A program made the position numbers and the translations under genes. Below are positions 48,087 through 61,100 of a stretch of 64,000 bases of DNA, piece by piece. The number at the start of each line of letters is the position of its first letter. Position 1 is the first letter of the stretch. Below the pieces are notes generated by a model. The model did no database searches. It was not told the origin of the DNA and saw nothing but the letters and a program-made list of their open reading frames with translations. The stretch is from Straminergon stramineum. Lineage: Eukaryota > Streptophyta > Bryopsida > Hypnales > Calliergonaceae. The stretch spans positions 1,180,501 to 1,244,500 of the forward strand of contig OY987273.1 of assembly GCA_963920665.1 (NCBI GenBank), read 5' to 3'.

Positions 48087-48949
48087 CTTTATAAATATAG
48101 ATTTAGAGGTAGTGAAGTGGTAATGTAATGCTTTTGCATAATTTTCATGTGTTGAAGTTTTCTAGCTTAAGTTCATAAGCAAATAGGCTATAGATAAGTT
48201 TTGTGTAGTATCTAATTTAGTATGAAAGCATGATAGTGTTAGAATTACAAAGTTCTGTTCACTCTCTTTAGTGTGGACTTCTATAGGTGTAGAAGTGGAG
48301 ATCTTAACAAAGTTCATGGAAGTATAATTGAAGTAGAAGTTCATTTATAAGATTGGGTCACTACTCTATTAGTGTGTACAACTTATAATTATAGTAATAC
48401 TAATTATCCTTACTTTTTTCTTGTTTTTGTATCTATTTTTGGTGTAATTATTATATCCAATTGCGATATTAGCTTCTACACTTCAATAGGAGTAGAAAAT
48501 TTGAATTAGAAATTCCCAACCATATGTAATAAAAAAATGTAGAACTCGGAGGCTCCTATGAATGAGTGAATGACCACAGAATGTGAAGTACTTAATTTAA
48601 GGCTTAGGAGAATGCAATGGCACATGGAAACTAAAAGATCCTAAATTGTGAGCAAGATTGAAATGGTCATTATATCCATGTTTGCAATTGCAATGGCACA
48701 CAAGGTTGCTCTTAACCTTTTATGAATGGACTAGTGAGTATGAAAATCATCTCCAATGGAACTATATGATTTGATGTACTTGCCTTTCCCCCCCACAAAA
48801 ATACTCATTTCCGATATGAGGACTAAGTAAGATCTCTCTTTTGGGACCAAATTTTCAAAAATGGACAATTGTACTTATGTCGTACGTTAGAAGTTCTTAT
48901 CATCCATGGAACAAAAAAAATTCCTTGTGTATGGGATAAAGCCAAGATC
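48087..48949. other. AT-rich 3' flank of hAT pseudogene
   Basis: No coding frame. hAT terminal inverted repeats could not be identified. Confidence 0.4.
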
Positions 48950-49135
48950 GCCTTTTTTCTTACACTTGTGGTCGCCTTTACACCCTTAGTCGCCCATGGG
49001 TTCAAACCCTCAGTCACCCTGGGTTGGACCCACAATCGCCCTGGATTTTGGACCCACAGTTGCCTTCATTCTGGGACCGACGGTTGCCCCACCTTACCCG
49101 CATGAGCCCCACCCGCAATTGCCCATGGTGATGTG
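48950..49135 (+). repeat. GC-rich minisatellite array 7
   Basis: Short array of GTCGCC / GGACCCACAGTTGCC units, C-rich on plus, downstream of the hAT gene. No gene follows it. Confidence 0.65.
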
Positions 49136-49335
49136 GTCAAAGCTTTCTATGTCACTGTTGACAACCCGCCACATAAGATAAAAATTTTGGCTGCCCTGCT
49201 CGAAAACTCTAAACCCTAATTTCATACTCGTCAAATTTGTCTCATACACGCGACACTCGTCTTATACGACATGCGACATCAGATGAACAACTCGATACCC
49301 AAACCCCAAAACACGTTCAATAGAACAACCCTAGA

Positions 49336-50045
49336 TTAGGTTGATTTGATCTAAATTGACATGATCGTCCAGAACCTATTCTATCCTTATGTTAATTGAC
49401 AACCTATGTCATGATATTTAATATATATTGTTAGATTAGGTCGACTTGACCTAAACTAATAGAGATAATGTGCAAATGGACTTATCTAGTTTAGGGTTAC
49501 CAAATGGAGATTACTTGGATTCCAAAAATTGAATATCGAATACAATTAGTTGGATTAGGTCGAATCGACCTAAAAGAATAATAGAATGTCAATGAAATAA
49601 TCAAATTGAATTATAATGTTATAATTATCTATTTGAAAATTTTAGGATCTCTAATGTGTTCATTCTTATTAAATGTCCTTTGTTCTATACTATACTAGAA
49701 ATTGGTTAGATTTATCAATATATAACCAATTAGGTTGATTTGACTTATATCGACCATGTATTGAATCAATATGTCCATTTTTTTACAATTAATTCAACAT
49801 TCAACTCAACTTGAATATCAAGGAAAGTATTCACGATTGTTCTATATTGAATGGATCTAACATTAGGTCAACTTGACCTAAACCTATAACTTTGTTTAAT
49901 TTCACAATACATGAGTCCTCATGAATTTTTGGATTCACTAGAATTCTTTTTCAACTAATATTCATTATGATTCCCCCAGTTAGTAGTCCTTCATTTTTGA
50001 AGGAGATGATTCTATATCCCTTCCATTTAGGTTGACTCGACCTAA
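49336..50045. repeat. Six spaced 19-bp palindromes, TTAGGTCGANTCGACCTAA
   Basis: Copies at 49336-49354, 49436-49454, 49555-49573, 49730-49748, 49863-49881 and 50027-50045. The one at 49555 is a perfect palindrome of 9-bp arms around one base. The others differ mostly by C/T or G/A changes. Spacing is 100-175 bp, and the sequence between copies is not obviously repeated. Confidence 0.85.
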
Positions 50046-51619
50046 ATATGAATTAGATGTGTATACCCTTCTAATTCAAGGTGGCGGACTTAATGATTTG
50101 AGAAGTTTCTAACAATATTGTGCATTATTTTCTTTCTAGTTAACATGAGTTCCTCGGAGAATCCAATGGATAGGATGGACTCTGTAGATGGGAATTTACT
50201 ATAGACTTAATCTATTGAAAAATTCCTATAGTTTTGAGTTCGTTCTCAGGGAGGTTTGGTGCCATGGTAATTTCCTAAGGAAGTGGATTTAGCTCCACTT
50301 TAGTTATGCACAATTGAAGGAAATGTGGAAAATACCCAAGTCTACATTCCCAATAGATATAGGTTTAATTTCTTATAATTAAGCGATGGTAAAACTTATA
50401 TCATGGTATCTTCACTCCATAGCTTTATCTTTCATCCAACAACCATCCAAGTTTTCAATTGAATCTTTTCCAGCAACTGGCTTCAACAGCAATAGATCTT
50501 CTCTCCATCGTTCTCAAACAGCTCCAATCTCACCATACCATAAAACTCTCTGTCATCCATTGATATAGCCATACAACTCCAAAACTATCGTTCTCACTCC
50601 ATAGTTTCACACAACCAGAATTATAGATTCTCTCAAACCAAATTCTAGCACTATAGGTTCTCATAGAATGTGTCCATATTCACTATGGAATTAAATTCCA
50701 TATTTAGATTTCCTCAACGATAGTTTTTGCTCTAAATACAATATCTATAATTTCACTTCAAATAATCATTCACTCAAAATACTCTTCTTTGGCACAATTG
50801 AACACACAATCATCTCACCAATTCAGACATCAAGGCAGCATTGTACATGCACAGATTTCCACTCATTCCAGGTATTTCCATTTCATACAATTGGAATCAC
50901 AACCAACATTATTTAATCAATCCAAACACAAAAATTCCATTGCATAGTCACACACACACACACATACTTAGAATTTCAATTGACCAGCCCTTTATATTCC
51001 ATTTTAATATTACAATAGATCCTCATTGTTTACAACTTCACTCCGTAATAACTATCAATAATATTGCTTAACACAAACACCTACACTATAGCAACTTAAC
51101 TTCTAACACACTGAATGTCCACACTCTCACAACTATCGATCACACATACACACTGCCAGCCACACTGCCGTAGGAGCTCTAGATTTCTTCTCCAGATTGA
51201 GAAAACCATCGTCCTCCTTCACAAGCTTCACCTGAATCGATTGACAACCACTCCAACCACCAAACAATAGATTCCATCCATTGACCCATTGAATCTCATT
51301 CATCTATTGATAAATCCCCATGAAACCCCAAATAGATGGTAACTATTGCATATTAACAAGTGAAACCTACATTCCATAAGGAATTCCACAAAATTGGAAC
51401 AAAATTGGAACTATCGTGCTAAACAACTATAGATCTAATACTACATAGCCCTCTTCCCAGCTAGTTGCGTCCCCGCAACTATGAAATTGATCTATAGCAC
51501 CTGCAAGACAACACAGCATCCATAGACACTCCCAAAATTCAGCAACCACGTCCAATAGCACAGCCAAGCCCTCGACATCACTATAGATTACTTCTTTCTT
51601 TTCAACTTGGTGGCTTCCT
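50046..51619. other. Non-coding stretch with a (CA)n run
   Basis: No gene. There is a short CACACACACACACACA run near 50950. The words CTATAG, CAATAG and CAATTG are unusually common from about 50380 on. Confidence 0.4.
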
Positions 51620-54026
51620 CGATCTTCACTTTAGAACTCAATGGTCTTCCAATTGCCCACTCCACCTAACATAAGGTATTACCATTGTGCCACTCCAGCG
51701 GCATCCTCAATAGTTCTCCTTGACCTTTCTCCAGCACCCGAGCGTTGTGAACATCCATTTCTTGATGGAGTTTCTGATATCCCATCCTCCTACGATCGAG
51801 ATCTCCACTCTTCTGCAATCAATGGAATGTATCCATAACTGCATAGCGACTACCCTTGTACTTGTCCAAGATGACATTGTGAGCTCCTTGAAGAAAATGC
51901 ATTGTGCACATTAGCTCAAACAATCGTAATCTCCTTGAGGCTAGATATTTGATCTTGGTATAAATGTAACCATCCTGTCCTTGCCAAACACCAATCCGTG
52001 GATCTATAGTCATCTTGTATTCACGGCACCATTGAGCCAGCGCATTGCAAAACATCGCTTATCTAAAGCATACTAGATCCGCATGATTTCGATGATCCTC
52101 GTAGAATTTCTTAAACCCCTCCACACAATTGTCCACCGTATTCCATTTTCCCTCCATCAGACACCAATTGTACTAGGGGGTATCCAGTCAATCGATAACT
52201 CTCCAATTGTAACGCCGTGGAGCACTACACAATCGAGAATCTTCAGCTATCAATGGTGGCAAGCCTGGCCATCGCACCCCTCTCTATTGATGGATCAAAA
52301 CCTCAATCGGGTGCAATAGAATCTCTGTCTAGCTCCCAAAATCTTTCCCTATCCATAGCAACGCCTCCCACGAAAGAGAATCCAGTTGGTGATCAACCTT
52401 GACAAACAAGTTGTCATACTTGCCCAAAAATCTATTGTCCTCCATTGTTGTTTCATATCTTGGGCTCCAATCGTCCAAATGCGGTCCCACACCGTACAAT
52501 AGGATTGGCCTCACCGCCAATTGATGTGCACTTTTCATCTTGCTATCGTTCTCTATGCTGAAGGGCAATAGAGCTATCAATCCCTCTGTCGAAGCGATCT
52601 ACTTCATTCAACTCTCCTGATATCTATAGGTATAAAAATAAATGGACGGGTGAACATCCATCCTGTTTGCTCTCACCGCTTGTTCCTTGCATAGTCTAAT
52701 CGTCTCAATAGCCCAATCCTTAGTCTTAAAATGCTGCACCAATTGTCCCACTCTACCCCTCCAAGCAACTATAGCCTCTGAATCCCACCATCCCTCGTAT
52801 CTATCGAAACCCTGAAGAATTGGCACAGTCCAACTGCCACAAACAATCATTCGACTCTCAACACCTATAGATCACTCCCATGCTCTTCTTTTGCCTTGTT
52901 GTCGCTCCAATTTTGCACTGTAGATAAAAGCTCGAGCCGTTGCATCCTCCATCAATAGATAGGCCTGAAATTGATCCTCCATCAGTAACTCTCTTCTCAG
53001 GAACATTTTAGCCAATAGATTCTCCATACCATAACTCTGGCTCTTCTTCCATAGTTTCTCAAACTTGGCCGCATCCAAGAGATCTCCATACTGCACATTC
53101 AACAATAGAAGAAAAACTTTGCAATCCCATCTATAGGCCTACTCTACTCGTTGTACTGGTGGTAAATGCTCCATTAGGCCCAATAGATCTCCAACCCATA
53201 AAAATTTTCCCCTTCATTTGGCAGGGACAATGGCATCTATAGATACCGGTTTTGATGAATCTCACTCTGGGCTACTATCTCCCTCGTCCTGTGCGTGCAA
53301 TTGGGTCACTTCATCGTCCAATAGAGCTTTTGAGCTCTCTAAAAGAGTTGTCTTTGCTCGCTCCTCACGAAGCTCCTTCTCCAATTGATCCATACACTTT
53401 TGCCTCTCCTACCACGATCGATTGGCCTCTTGACACTGGATCTCCAATTGGTTGTGCGCAGCCTTCCATGTATCCAAAAGGTTCTTCCAATTGTTCTTCT
53501 CATTTTGATGGCTCAGCCCCACCTCCTGCAATTGTTGCTTGAACCATTACTCGCGCTTGACTGCATTGACCTCCCTTTGTTCTAATTGAGCCTCTAATTC
53601 AGCAATTCGCTTTTCCTCCTCCATCTGTTGTTGCATTTCTTTGTCCAATAGCTCCATCTCCTCTTGCATTTGCAATCTCTTGGCTAAGAGCTCGGACTTG
53701 GACAATTTCTTCTATGGTATCGGCTCCACATTGGGCTCTTTCTTCACTTGCATCCCTTGCATCACAATAGAGCTCCTCTCTCCCTCCTCTGTCGATGTGT
53801 GCGATTGTACTCCCAAGCTTATCAGAGCTGATAGTGAAGTCGCTATTGGTGCAGCCCCTTTTTCCAGTTTAATTTTCTTCACTTGGCTCCACACAATAGT
53901 ACCCTCCTTCACCCCCACCAGCAAACAATCGTCATCGTCTTCCTCCTCCATACTCGCTTCTAGTGCAACATTCTTCAATTGTTCCTCCTTGCCTACTTCC
54001 GCCATCTCCAATTCCTGTGTCTCCAT
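51620..54026 (-). pseudogene. Decayed element-type protein with long coiled coil, unknown family
   Basis: Starts METQELEMAEVGKEEQ at 54026. An acidic N-terminus (EEEDDDDCLLVG) is followed by a long coiled coil (LLDKEMQQQMEEEKRIAELE). A W- and aromatic-rich C-terminal part follows, with SYGMENLLAKMFLRRELLMED, IVCGSWTVPILQGFDRYEGWWD and RWPGLPPLI. Stops and shifts occur throughout, and the frame becomes unreadable below about 51800. No polymerase motif is present. It may be the gag-like part of the retroelement whose integrase lies at 55474-56345, but they are separated by 1.4 kb of low-complexity DNA, so the link is a guess. Confidence 0.4.
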
Positions 54027-54489
54027 TGCAACCCTAAACACACTCCTCGATTACAATTGCTAAAAATCTCTCACAATTTCACTCACAATCGCTCCGCACT
54101 TTGCTCTAATCGCTCGCACATTCACTCCCAGCTATAGATTTCTAGCACTCAGACTCTCACTCCGCAAGATCACAATATCGCTCTTTCAATTGCACTTCGC
54201 AAACTGCCGCATTCTATAGTTCAGCCCTCTTTCCAACCAATTGTTAGAGTCTGTTTCAAGTTGTTGGAACAACACTCAGTATTGTTTTTCCTTGGCAGCT
54301 TACACTCATGACTCTATTGATATGCCACTTCTTTCAATTCCCCATGATCACCTCTCAACCTCACACCTATAGATTTCCCAAAATTAATATTCACATTTAA
54401 TTCCACTACTATAGATACCTTCCATAAATAAGGTGTAAATTACTCTTTCACCACTATCATACCCTATCCAAGAAAAATTATCCCAAATA

Positions 54490-55000
54490 CCAAAAAGGTT
54501 TCTATTTCTATTATTATTTTTTAATTATTTTTTAAATTATTTCCATTATTTATTTATTTATTTATTTTATTATTAATTTTTTTTGTCTCTTCTTATAAAT
54601 TTTTTTATTATTATTATTACGATTTTTTTGTTTTGTTTTGTTTTGGCTTTTAAGTTTTCTTCTCGTTTAATATTGTAGTTTTTAATTCATTCTTATATGC
54701 TATTATTATGTTAATTATTTTATCATGTTCTTGTTTTTTTTGGTTTTTTTTTCTCATTTTTTATTTCTTTCCTTATATACTCTCTATATTTATTTTTATC
54801 TATTTTAATGCTTTTAGTTAATTTAATGTGAATTCTTTTGTCTTTCTGATTTTTTTAATTTTTATTTTATCATGTTTTCAATTTTTTTTTCAATTATTTT
54901 ATTTACTTTATTATTATTATTATTATCATTATTATTATTATTATTTTTTTTTTAATTTTTTTTAATTTTTTTTTAATTTTAATTTTTTTTCAGTCATAGC
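54490..55000. repeat. T-rich / (TTA)n low-complexity DNA
   Basis: Runs of TTATTTATTTATTTATT, TTATTATTATTATTA and poly-T. Confidence 0.85.
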
Positions 55001-55473
55001 CTATTGTACCATAAGACCAAACTATAGTTTCTATCCATGGTGGCCATACTATAGCGACAGCCATCACTTCACTTCTCTATAGTTGTTACCTCATTGTTCA
55101 CTCAGGCATTAGACTATTGAGATTGATTTGATTACTATTGTTATTATTAATTGCATTTTTTTTAATTTTCATTTTTTTATGTTTTTAAAATAACTAAATC
55201 TTCCTCACCACACTCTATATTTTCTCTCTTATTAGTCCATCCCAACTTTCTTTTCTCGCCACTCTTAAATAATCAATTAATGACATTATAAATTAGAATC
55301 TTATTTAAAATAGATTAGAATATAAAATGAAACACCCCACACCTTTCCAAATAGCTAATAACACCTATTAAACCAACTCCACCCATTACACCCAAAAATG
55401 GCACCAAAAATTCCCAAACCATACTATCAAAAATATACTCCTTCCCCCCTTCCTAGGATAAGCCGACCTCGAC
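55001..55473. other. No gene recognised
   Basis: AT-rich spacer without coding signal. Confidence 0.5.
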
Positions 55474-56345
55474 TTAACTATAATAAAGCTTAAGCCTATT
55501 TCCATTGATTCGAGTAGGAAGAAATTTCCCCTCAAAATCCTTCAATTGTGCAAATCCATTGGGATTAATATCCGTTACTTCATAAGGACCCAACCAGTGC
55601 ATTTGCAATTTTCCAGGGAACTTAAAAGATTTGCTATCATACAATAAAACTAAATCCCCTACTTTGAAAGTTTTAGCACCCAATTTACTATCATAAAAAG
55701 ACTTTCGACGTTTTTGCATAGCATAAGTATGTAAATAAGCATCCTGTCACTTCTCATCCAACTCTTCCAATTGAGCCAACCTAATTTTTAAACTATTGTC
55801 CTCATCCAGTCTATTTTCTATAGCTATTCTCAAAGAAGGAATTTCATATTCTATAGGTAATATGGCTTCCTGACCGTACACCAATTGAAAAGGGGTAAAC
55901 TTAGTAGTTACCTTCTAAGCAACTCTATAAGCCCATAACACTCCCCATAATTTATCATACCAATCTGTGGCTGACTCAGCAATTGTCTTTGTTAAGAGTT
56001 TACAGAGAATGCCATTGGTCTTCTCCGTTTGGCCATTAGCCCTAGGATAAGGCGAGTTTTTTCTATGTTTTATAAGAAATAGATTAGTTAAATGTTCTAT
56101 TGTTTCATTTAAAAAGTGGGTACCACGATCACTAATAAGTTCTCATGGGCAACCAAAACAAGAAATAATATTCTCATATAAAAACCTAGCAACAATATGA
56201 GCGTCATCATGCTTGGTAGCCATGGCCTCAGCCCATTTAGTGGCATAATCAGTGGCCACTAAAATGTACCGTTTACGGCCCTGTTTAGTAGGAGGTGCTA
56301 TAGGACCCACAAAATCCATCCCCCACTTTTCAGGGTTGCTAGCGT
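55474..56345 (-). pseudogene. Ty3/gypsy integrase fragment (catalytic core and C-terminal domain)
   Basis: Reads on minus: KWGMDFVGPIAPPTKQGRKR (first catalytic Asp), YILVATDYATKWAEA, ELISDRGTHF (second Asp) and RANGQTEKTNG (Glu). A C-terminal domain follows, VGDLVLLYDSK...LQMHWLGPYEV. Stops: TGA after GCP at 56143-56145 (probably former CGA), TAG in YRVA*KV near 55917 (probably former TGG) and TGA in EK*QDA near 55746. Upstream of about 56345 the similarity ends abruptly; reverse transcriptase and LTRs are absent. It is a truncated plant retrotransposon relic. Confidence 0.85.
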
Positions 56346-56629
56346 GCGAGCCTATGAGCGTGAGCTTGTGAGCGGGAAAAATAAAAGAGGAAAAAAAGAG
56401 CGAGGTGCCCATGTCCGTGGATGTACCTATTATCATGGCTCTACTAAATATGGAATTTATTGAAAGGTTATTTCATTGTTTTCTCAATTTTTGAGTAATC
56501 TATGAATTTAAGGAAAAAATACTTTGACATTAATTTTGCATCTGGTAGAGGGCTTAGTGTATGCTTAAAACCCACCCATCTGTCACTTTCTCACATTGGA
56601 ATTTTTTTGGAAAGACACTTTGTTTGGTG

Positions 56630-57480
56630 TAATATTCCTTTGAAATGGAACATTTTATTAGTCATGAAGAGTCTCTGGGTCATGAGAATGTATTTATCCT
56701 TTGACACTCTTTATTTTTTTGGAGGCTCTCTACATGATGTGGATATATTTTTCATTCTCACCATTTTTTTGGTGTTCCAGGTTGAGGTGGGATTGACTTG
56801 ATTTTCTCTTTGAATACACATGAATACACTTGTGTTGTAATGTTGAAATTCCTTTTTGTTCATGAAGACGAATAGTCAAAGACGTGGTTGTAATGAATTT
56901 TGTTCACACTCAATATATTTCTATGGAGACTCTCTATTGTTGTAATGTTTTTTCTCACCCTTTTTCCTTCATGAAGACTCTCATGTCGTTGCAATGTAAT
57001 TTTGTTTCACAATTTTTTTTTCCATGAAGATTCTTGTGTCTAGGTAATGATTTTGTCACGCCCTATTTCTTTCATGAAGGCTTGACTAATGTTATTTTTT
57101 TTCAAACCCTATTTTGTTTATGAAGATTCTACTCTTATTATTATGTTCATAATTAATCACACACAAGATTTTCTCATGGAGACTCTTTTGTGATGGTAAT
57201 TTTTTTTCACTCCTTATTTTTTTTCAAAAAAAACCTTTTTGGACATTTGGCATGAATGTCATTTTCTTCCTTACATCCATTTTTGGTGGTTTAATGTTTA
57301 GGGATAAGTGTATAGACATTTTTATTTTACCATCTATTTTGGGATAAGAGACTATGATTGTTGTGAAATGTTTGTTTTTTTCCAAACCCTATTCTGATTA
57401 GGAAGATTCTCGTATTGGAATAATTTTTTCTTTTCCCCCCTATTTTATTCCATGAAGAATTCTAGGATAGCATGATTAGG
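56630..57480 (+). repeat. Degenerate tandem repeat (CATGAAGACTCT.GTGTTGTAATG)
   Basis: About a dozen units of roughly 60 bp with TTTTTCACACCCTATTT...CATGAAGATTCTTGTGT. It lies downstream of gene Y copy 2 (minus strand). Confidence 0.7.
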
Positions 57481-57579
57481 GCTTAGGATTTTGACACCGA
57501 ATTTCCTCTTATTATAAATCATTTGATACTATGTATAATTATTTTAATAGAACCTATGAGTTGTGGCTCAAGATCTACG

Positions 57580-57990
57580 ATTGGTATAAGGGAATAATTT
57601 TTTTCACTTTTCACACCCAAATGCCCTTCATAAGACATTTTGGTTGCTCTAAATTTATTTTAATTTTCCAGAACTAATCATTTAAAAAAGATTTTTTGGA
57701 GGGCTTGATTTATTTATTTATTTTATCTAATAGGGTTTTGGAATTTAACACTATAATTGGTGTGAACTACTAAATCTTTATCTAACGGTTATTCAGTACA
57801 TATGATTCATTACTTATTCTAATTTTGGTTCCACCCCATTTTCTAGGATGAACCCACTTCGCTTGGTGTGAATATTTCTTTCTTTTTCAAAATATATATT
57901 TTTATTTAGACACCTCATCAAACACTTCGCACTTGGAATAGTGTACATTTATTTCACTTCTTCAGATCCTATACTAGAATTTTTGACATG
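57580..57990 (-). repeat. Degenerate tandem repeat related to 23549-24180
   Basis: On minus it reads CAACCAAAATGTCTTATGAA followed by GGGCATTTGGGTGTGAAAAG, the same type of unit that follows gene Y copy 1. Confidence 0.6.
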
Positions 57991-58143
57991 GTAGATGATA
58001 CTTGACTAGAAGAAAAAACCAAGAATGCAAGAGAATGAAGGAAAACAAATCACACAACATGTAGCCATAAAACACACAAAATCAATCATAAAGAAAATCA
58101 AAACATAGTGGGTTGACTCATAAGATACGTCAATCTCATGAGC

Positions 58144-61100
58144 CTAAGTCGTAGTAGACTTTGTTGCAAAATCCATGTCACTAGAAGAATCTGTGATCTC
58201 TTTCCCCTCAGATGTTGATCCGTCTATAAATTGTAAGACATTTAAAGCATATGAAGGGTTACAGTGTTTGGATTTTGAAGTACCAAACTCCGCAAATGCT
58301 AAAGCTAGTTGCTCTGCATACATTGGAAGATCAAACGATTTCTCCGGACTCAATCGAAGTCTTTGTCTCTTCTTGGCTATATTTGCAGACATCAATCCCT
58401 CACTACTACAAACACAAATCATTGAATGTTAGAATCGTGAAGCATTACAATTACCATACTCACCAATGATTAAAAAATGGAGAAACTTACTTACTAGGTC
58501 TAGCTCGGTGAATGAACTTGCGAGGTACTATGATCATGGCATCTGGATCCTGTGACGCTACAACCGCAAGCACTTCGGTAGTTTCAACTATTGTGACAAG
58601 AGGAGTGGTCTTCTTCATGGGCTCAAGGATAGATGAATTTTTTTTCTGATCTAACTCCAACGCTACAATGTGGCATCCTGTTGCACGACATGCTATCATG
58701 GAGGCGCTTGAAAAAAACCCACAAAACAATACCTCAATGGTTTTGTGTATGACATAGAAATTGAAAACCAACTTTTGAAAAGCCAAACTCACCTAAAGAT
58801 GTTGTGCAATCGAGGACCAAGTCTCCCTCGTCAGTAGTTCCTTCAATTATAAACTGGATGAATCGAGCGTCCTTCTCTCGAGCCCTATGCCATGGCATTT
58901 GATCCATGTTGTTCATCAACATGGAGTCTTTAGTGGTGTAATTGATCAACAAGTCATCACGCTTGAGGTCAACTTTGGCCTTTAGCATTATTGTTGAGCG
59001 TTTGAAGAAGAAGTTGGACTTTCCTTTTGTACCTAGATCTTTTACTAAGAAGGTGATGCCGAACTTCAAAGTCTGCAAGCATAAAACAAGACATGTATAA
59101 AACAGAAGTTCAAGAGAATTATGAAATGAGAAATGTAAACAAAATTTTGAAGAATGTATAAAATCGAACCGTGCTAATTTGGTCAATAGCGAACGTCAAG
59201 TGCACTCAATTCATGCCCATCCACTCTTTCTTTTTCACCATGTTGGGGTACTCTTGACATAATCCGGCAATGGTGCTTTTGGCATCCATGCTCCATAAAT
59301 GGAACACCACAATGCAACCATGATCCTGCAAATGCTTTTGTGCAAAGAAAAATACTTGATAGATCATGTTGTACTCTGGATCTGAGTTCCAATAAAGCAC
59401 ATGATTTTTTGGAAAGGACACCCCGGCATTGGCAAATTCTCTTGGCAGTCAAATAGCATGAGGTCAAATCCTAGCCATTGATTGACCACCCTAGCCTTTC
59501 CTACCGCCATCTGCCATAACAAATTCAAACTTGTGAGTCCTTATCATGTAGAAGGTGTGATAATGTACTAATATAGTGAAACTTTAGATTACAAAATAAT
59601 ACAATTCATGTACCTTTTTGAGAAAGTCCATGACCTCGGTGTAGCAATTTGGACCCTCATTGATTTCATTGTCAACAACGTCTACAATAGAGATATTGAG
59701 CACTAATTCCTCCGATGTCACGTCATCATCATCACCTATGGCAATCACTTGTGTGCCTTGGGTGACCATCTCTTCGGTGAACTCCGGCAGTACAGCCTTC
59801 CTCTTCATCCCACTATGTGCTCTGGCTTCCATTTGTGAGCCTTGATCTACCGTCGATGATGCGGGAACAACACCTTCTCCATCTTCTTTCTTCTTGCCTT
59901 TTGTCTTGGCCTTCTCCTCCTTCTCCTCCTTCTCCTTTTCCTTCTCCTTCTTTGCTAACTTGGCCACACGCTCTGCCTCCTTCTTCTCTTTGTTTTCCAA
60001 AGCAACTTGGATCTGAGCTGCTTTCCTCCTATCATTGGTTTCCCTCCTTGCAATGGCCCTCTCCCTTTGTTTATCAGTCAACCCTGCGAACTTGTCCATG
60101 TCCATGTCAATAGTTCCAATTCCCTCCAAAGAATTTCGCAATTCAACCTCTGACGGATGCGTGTACGAGATGGGACAATCAATGTACCATCCGCCTCTAC
60201 TAAGGTGAGCAATGGTGTATGTTCAGAGTTGATTCGCAGTGTACATGTAATCTGCGAAACTATGGTCAAGAAAATTCGAGAGGAATGGAGGCAAGTCCTT
60301 TTTTGCAATTGCCCCTTTTGCCTCAAGCTCATGCTTGAAGTACCTGCAAAATAAGAAAGCATGACATCCATGATCAATAGCAAAATATCAAGGAAGGCAA
60401 GACTACTATTTCAACCTTTGAACTTCATGTAGTACTACATGAGAACATTAATTTTAACTTAATAGAAATTTAGCTCAAAACATTACATTGAATAATTTAG
60501 AGGGAATAAAACTAGAGGGTCCAATAAGTATTTGACAAACCACTATCGGATCCGACAGTGGTTTGAGAGGTACCTCAGGGACCCCCCCTTTCTAGTCCTT
60601 CCTTTCATTGTCTATTTTCTAGTTTAAATAATAAAGGTCAATAGAAATCTAGACATTATAGAATTGAAATTATTGAAATATTGTAAATCAAATTATTAGA
60701 CAATAATTTGAGCATACCGAAAAAGCACCCTTCACACTGCCTGCTTTGACCTCTCATAAGTCATGAAATTGTCACTTTTTTTGAAGTAGTTTGTTCCTCT
60801 CAGGTGGGCCATGAAGCCTTGATCCCAAATCTTCCTCCTCCAACCTTCTATATATTCGGCCAAGGTCTCGGGTTGGAGTGGAACATTCATGTTGATGTTG
60901 ATTTGGTCTTGCCTCACCACGTTCACAAAGTATTCTATAGCTGCATCTTCTATCTGTAAACAACCTAAATCAATTAACATTCAAAATATACAGATTGTTG
61001 TATAAAAACTATATAAATATAGAATTTCATTAATTGAAAACTCTAAAGCTCTTAAAATCAAAATTATTACAAATCAAATACTTACCCTGGCATACCAAAC

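Noticed and set aside
53252..54063. Plus-strand frames of 96 and 140 codons
   Set aside because: They are antisense to the coiled-coil relic starting at 54026 on minus.
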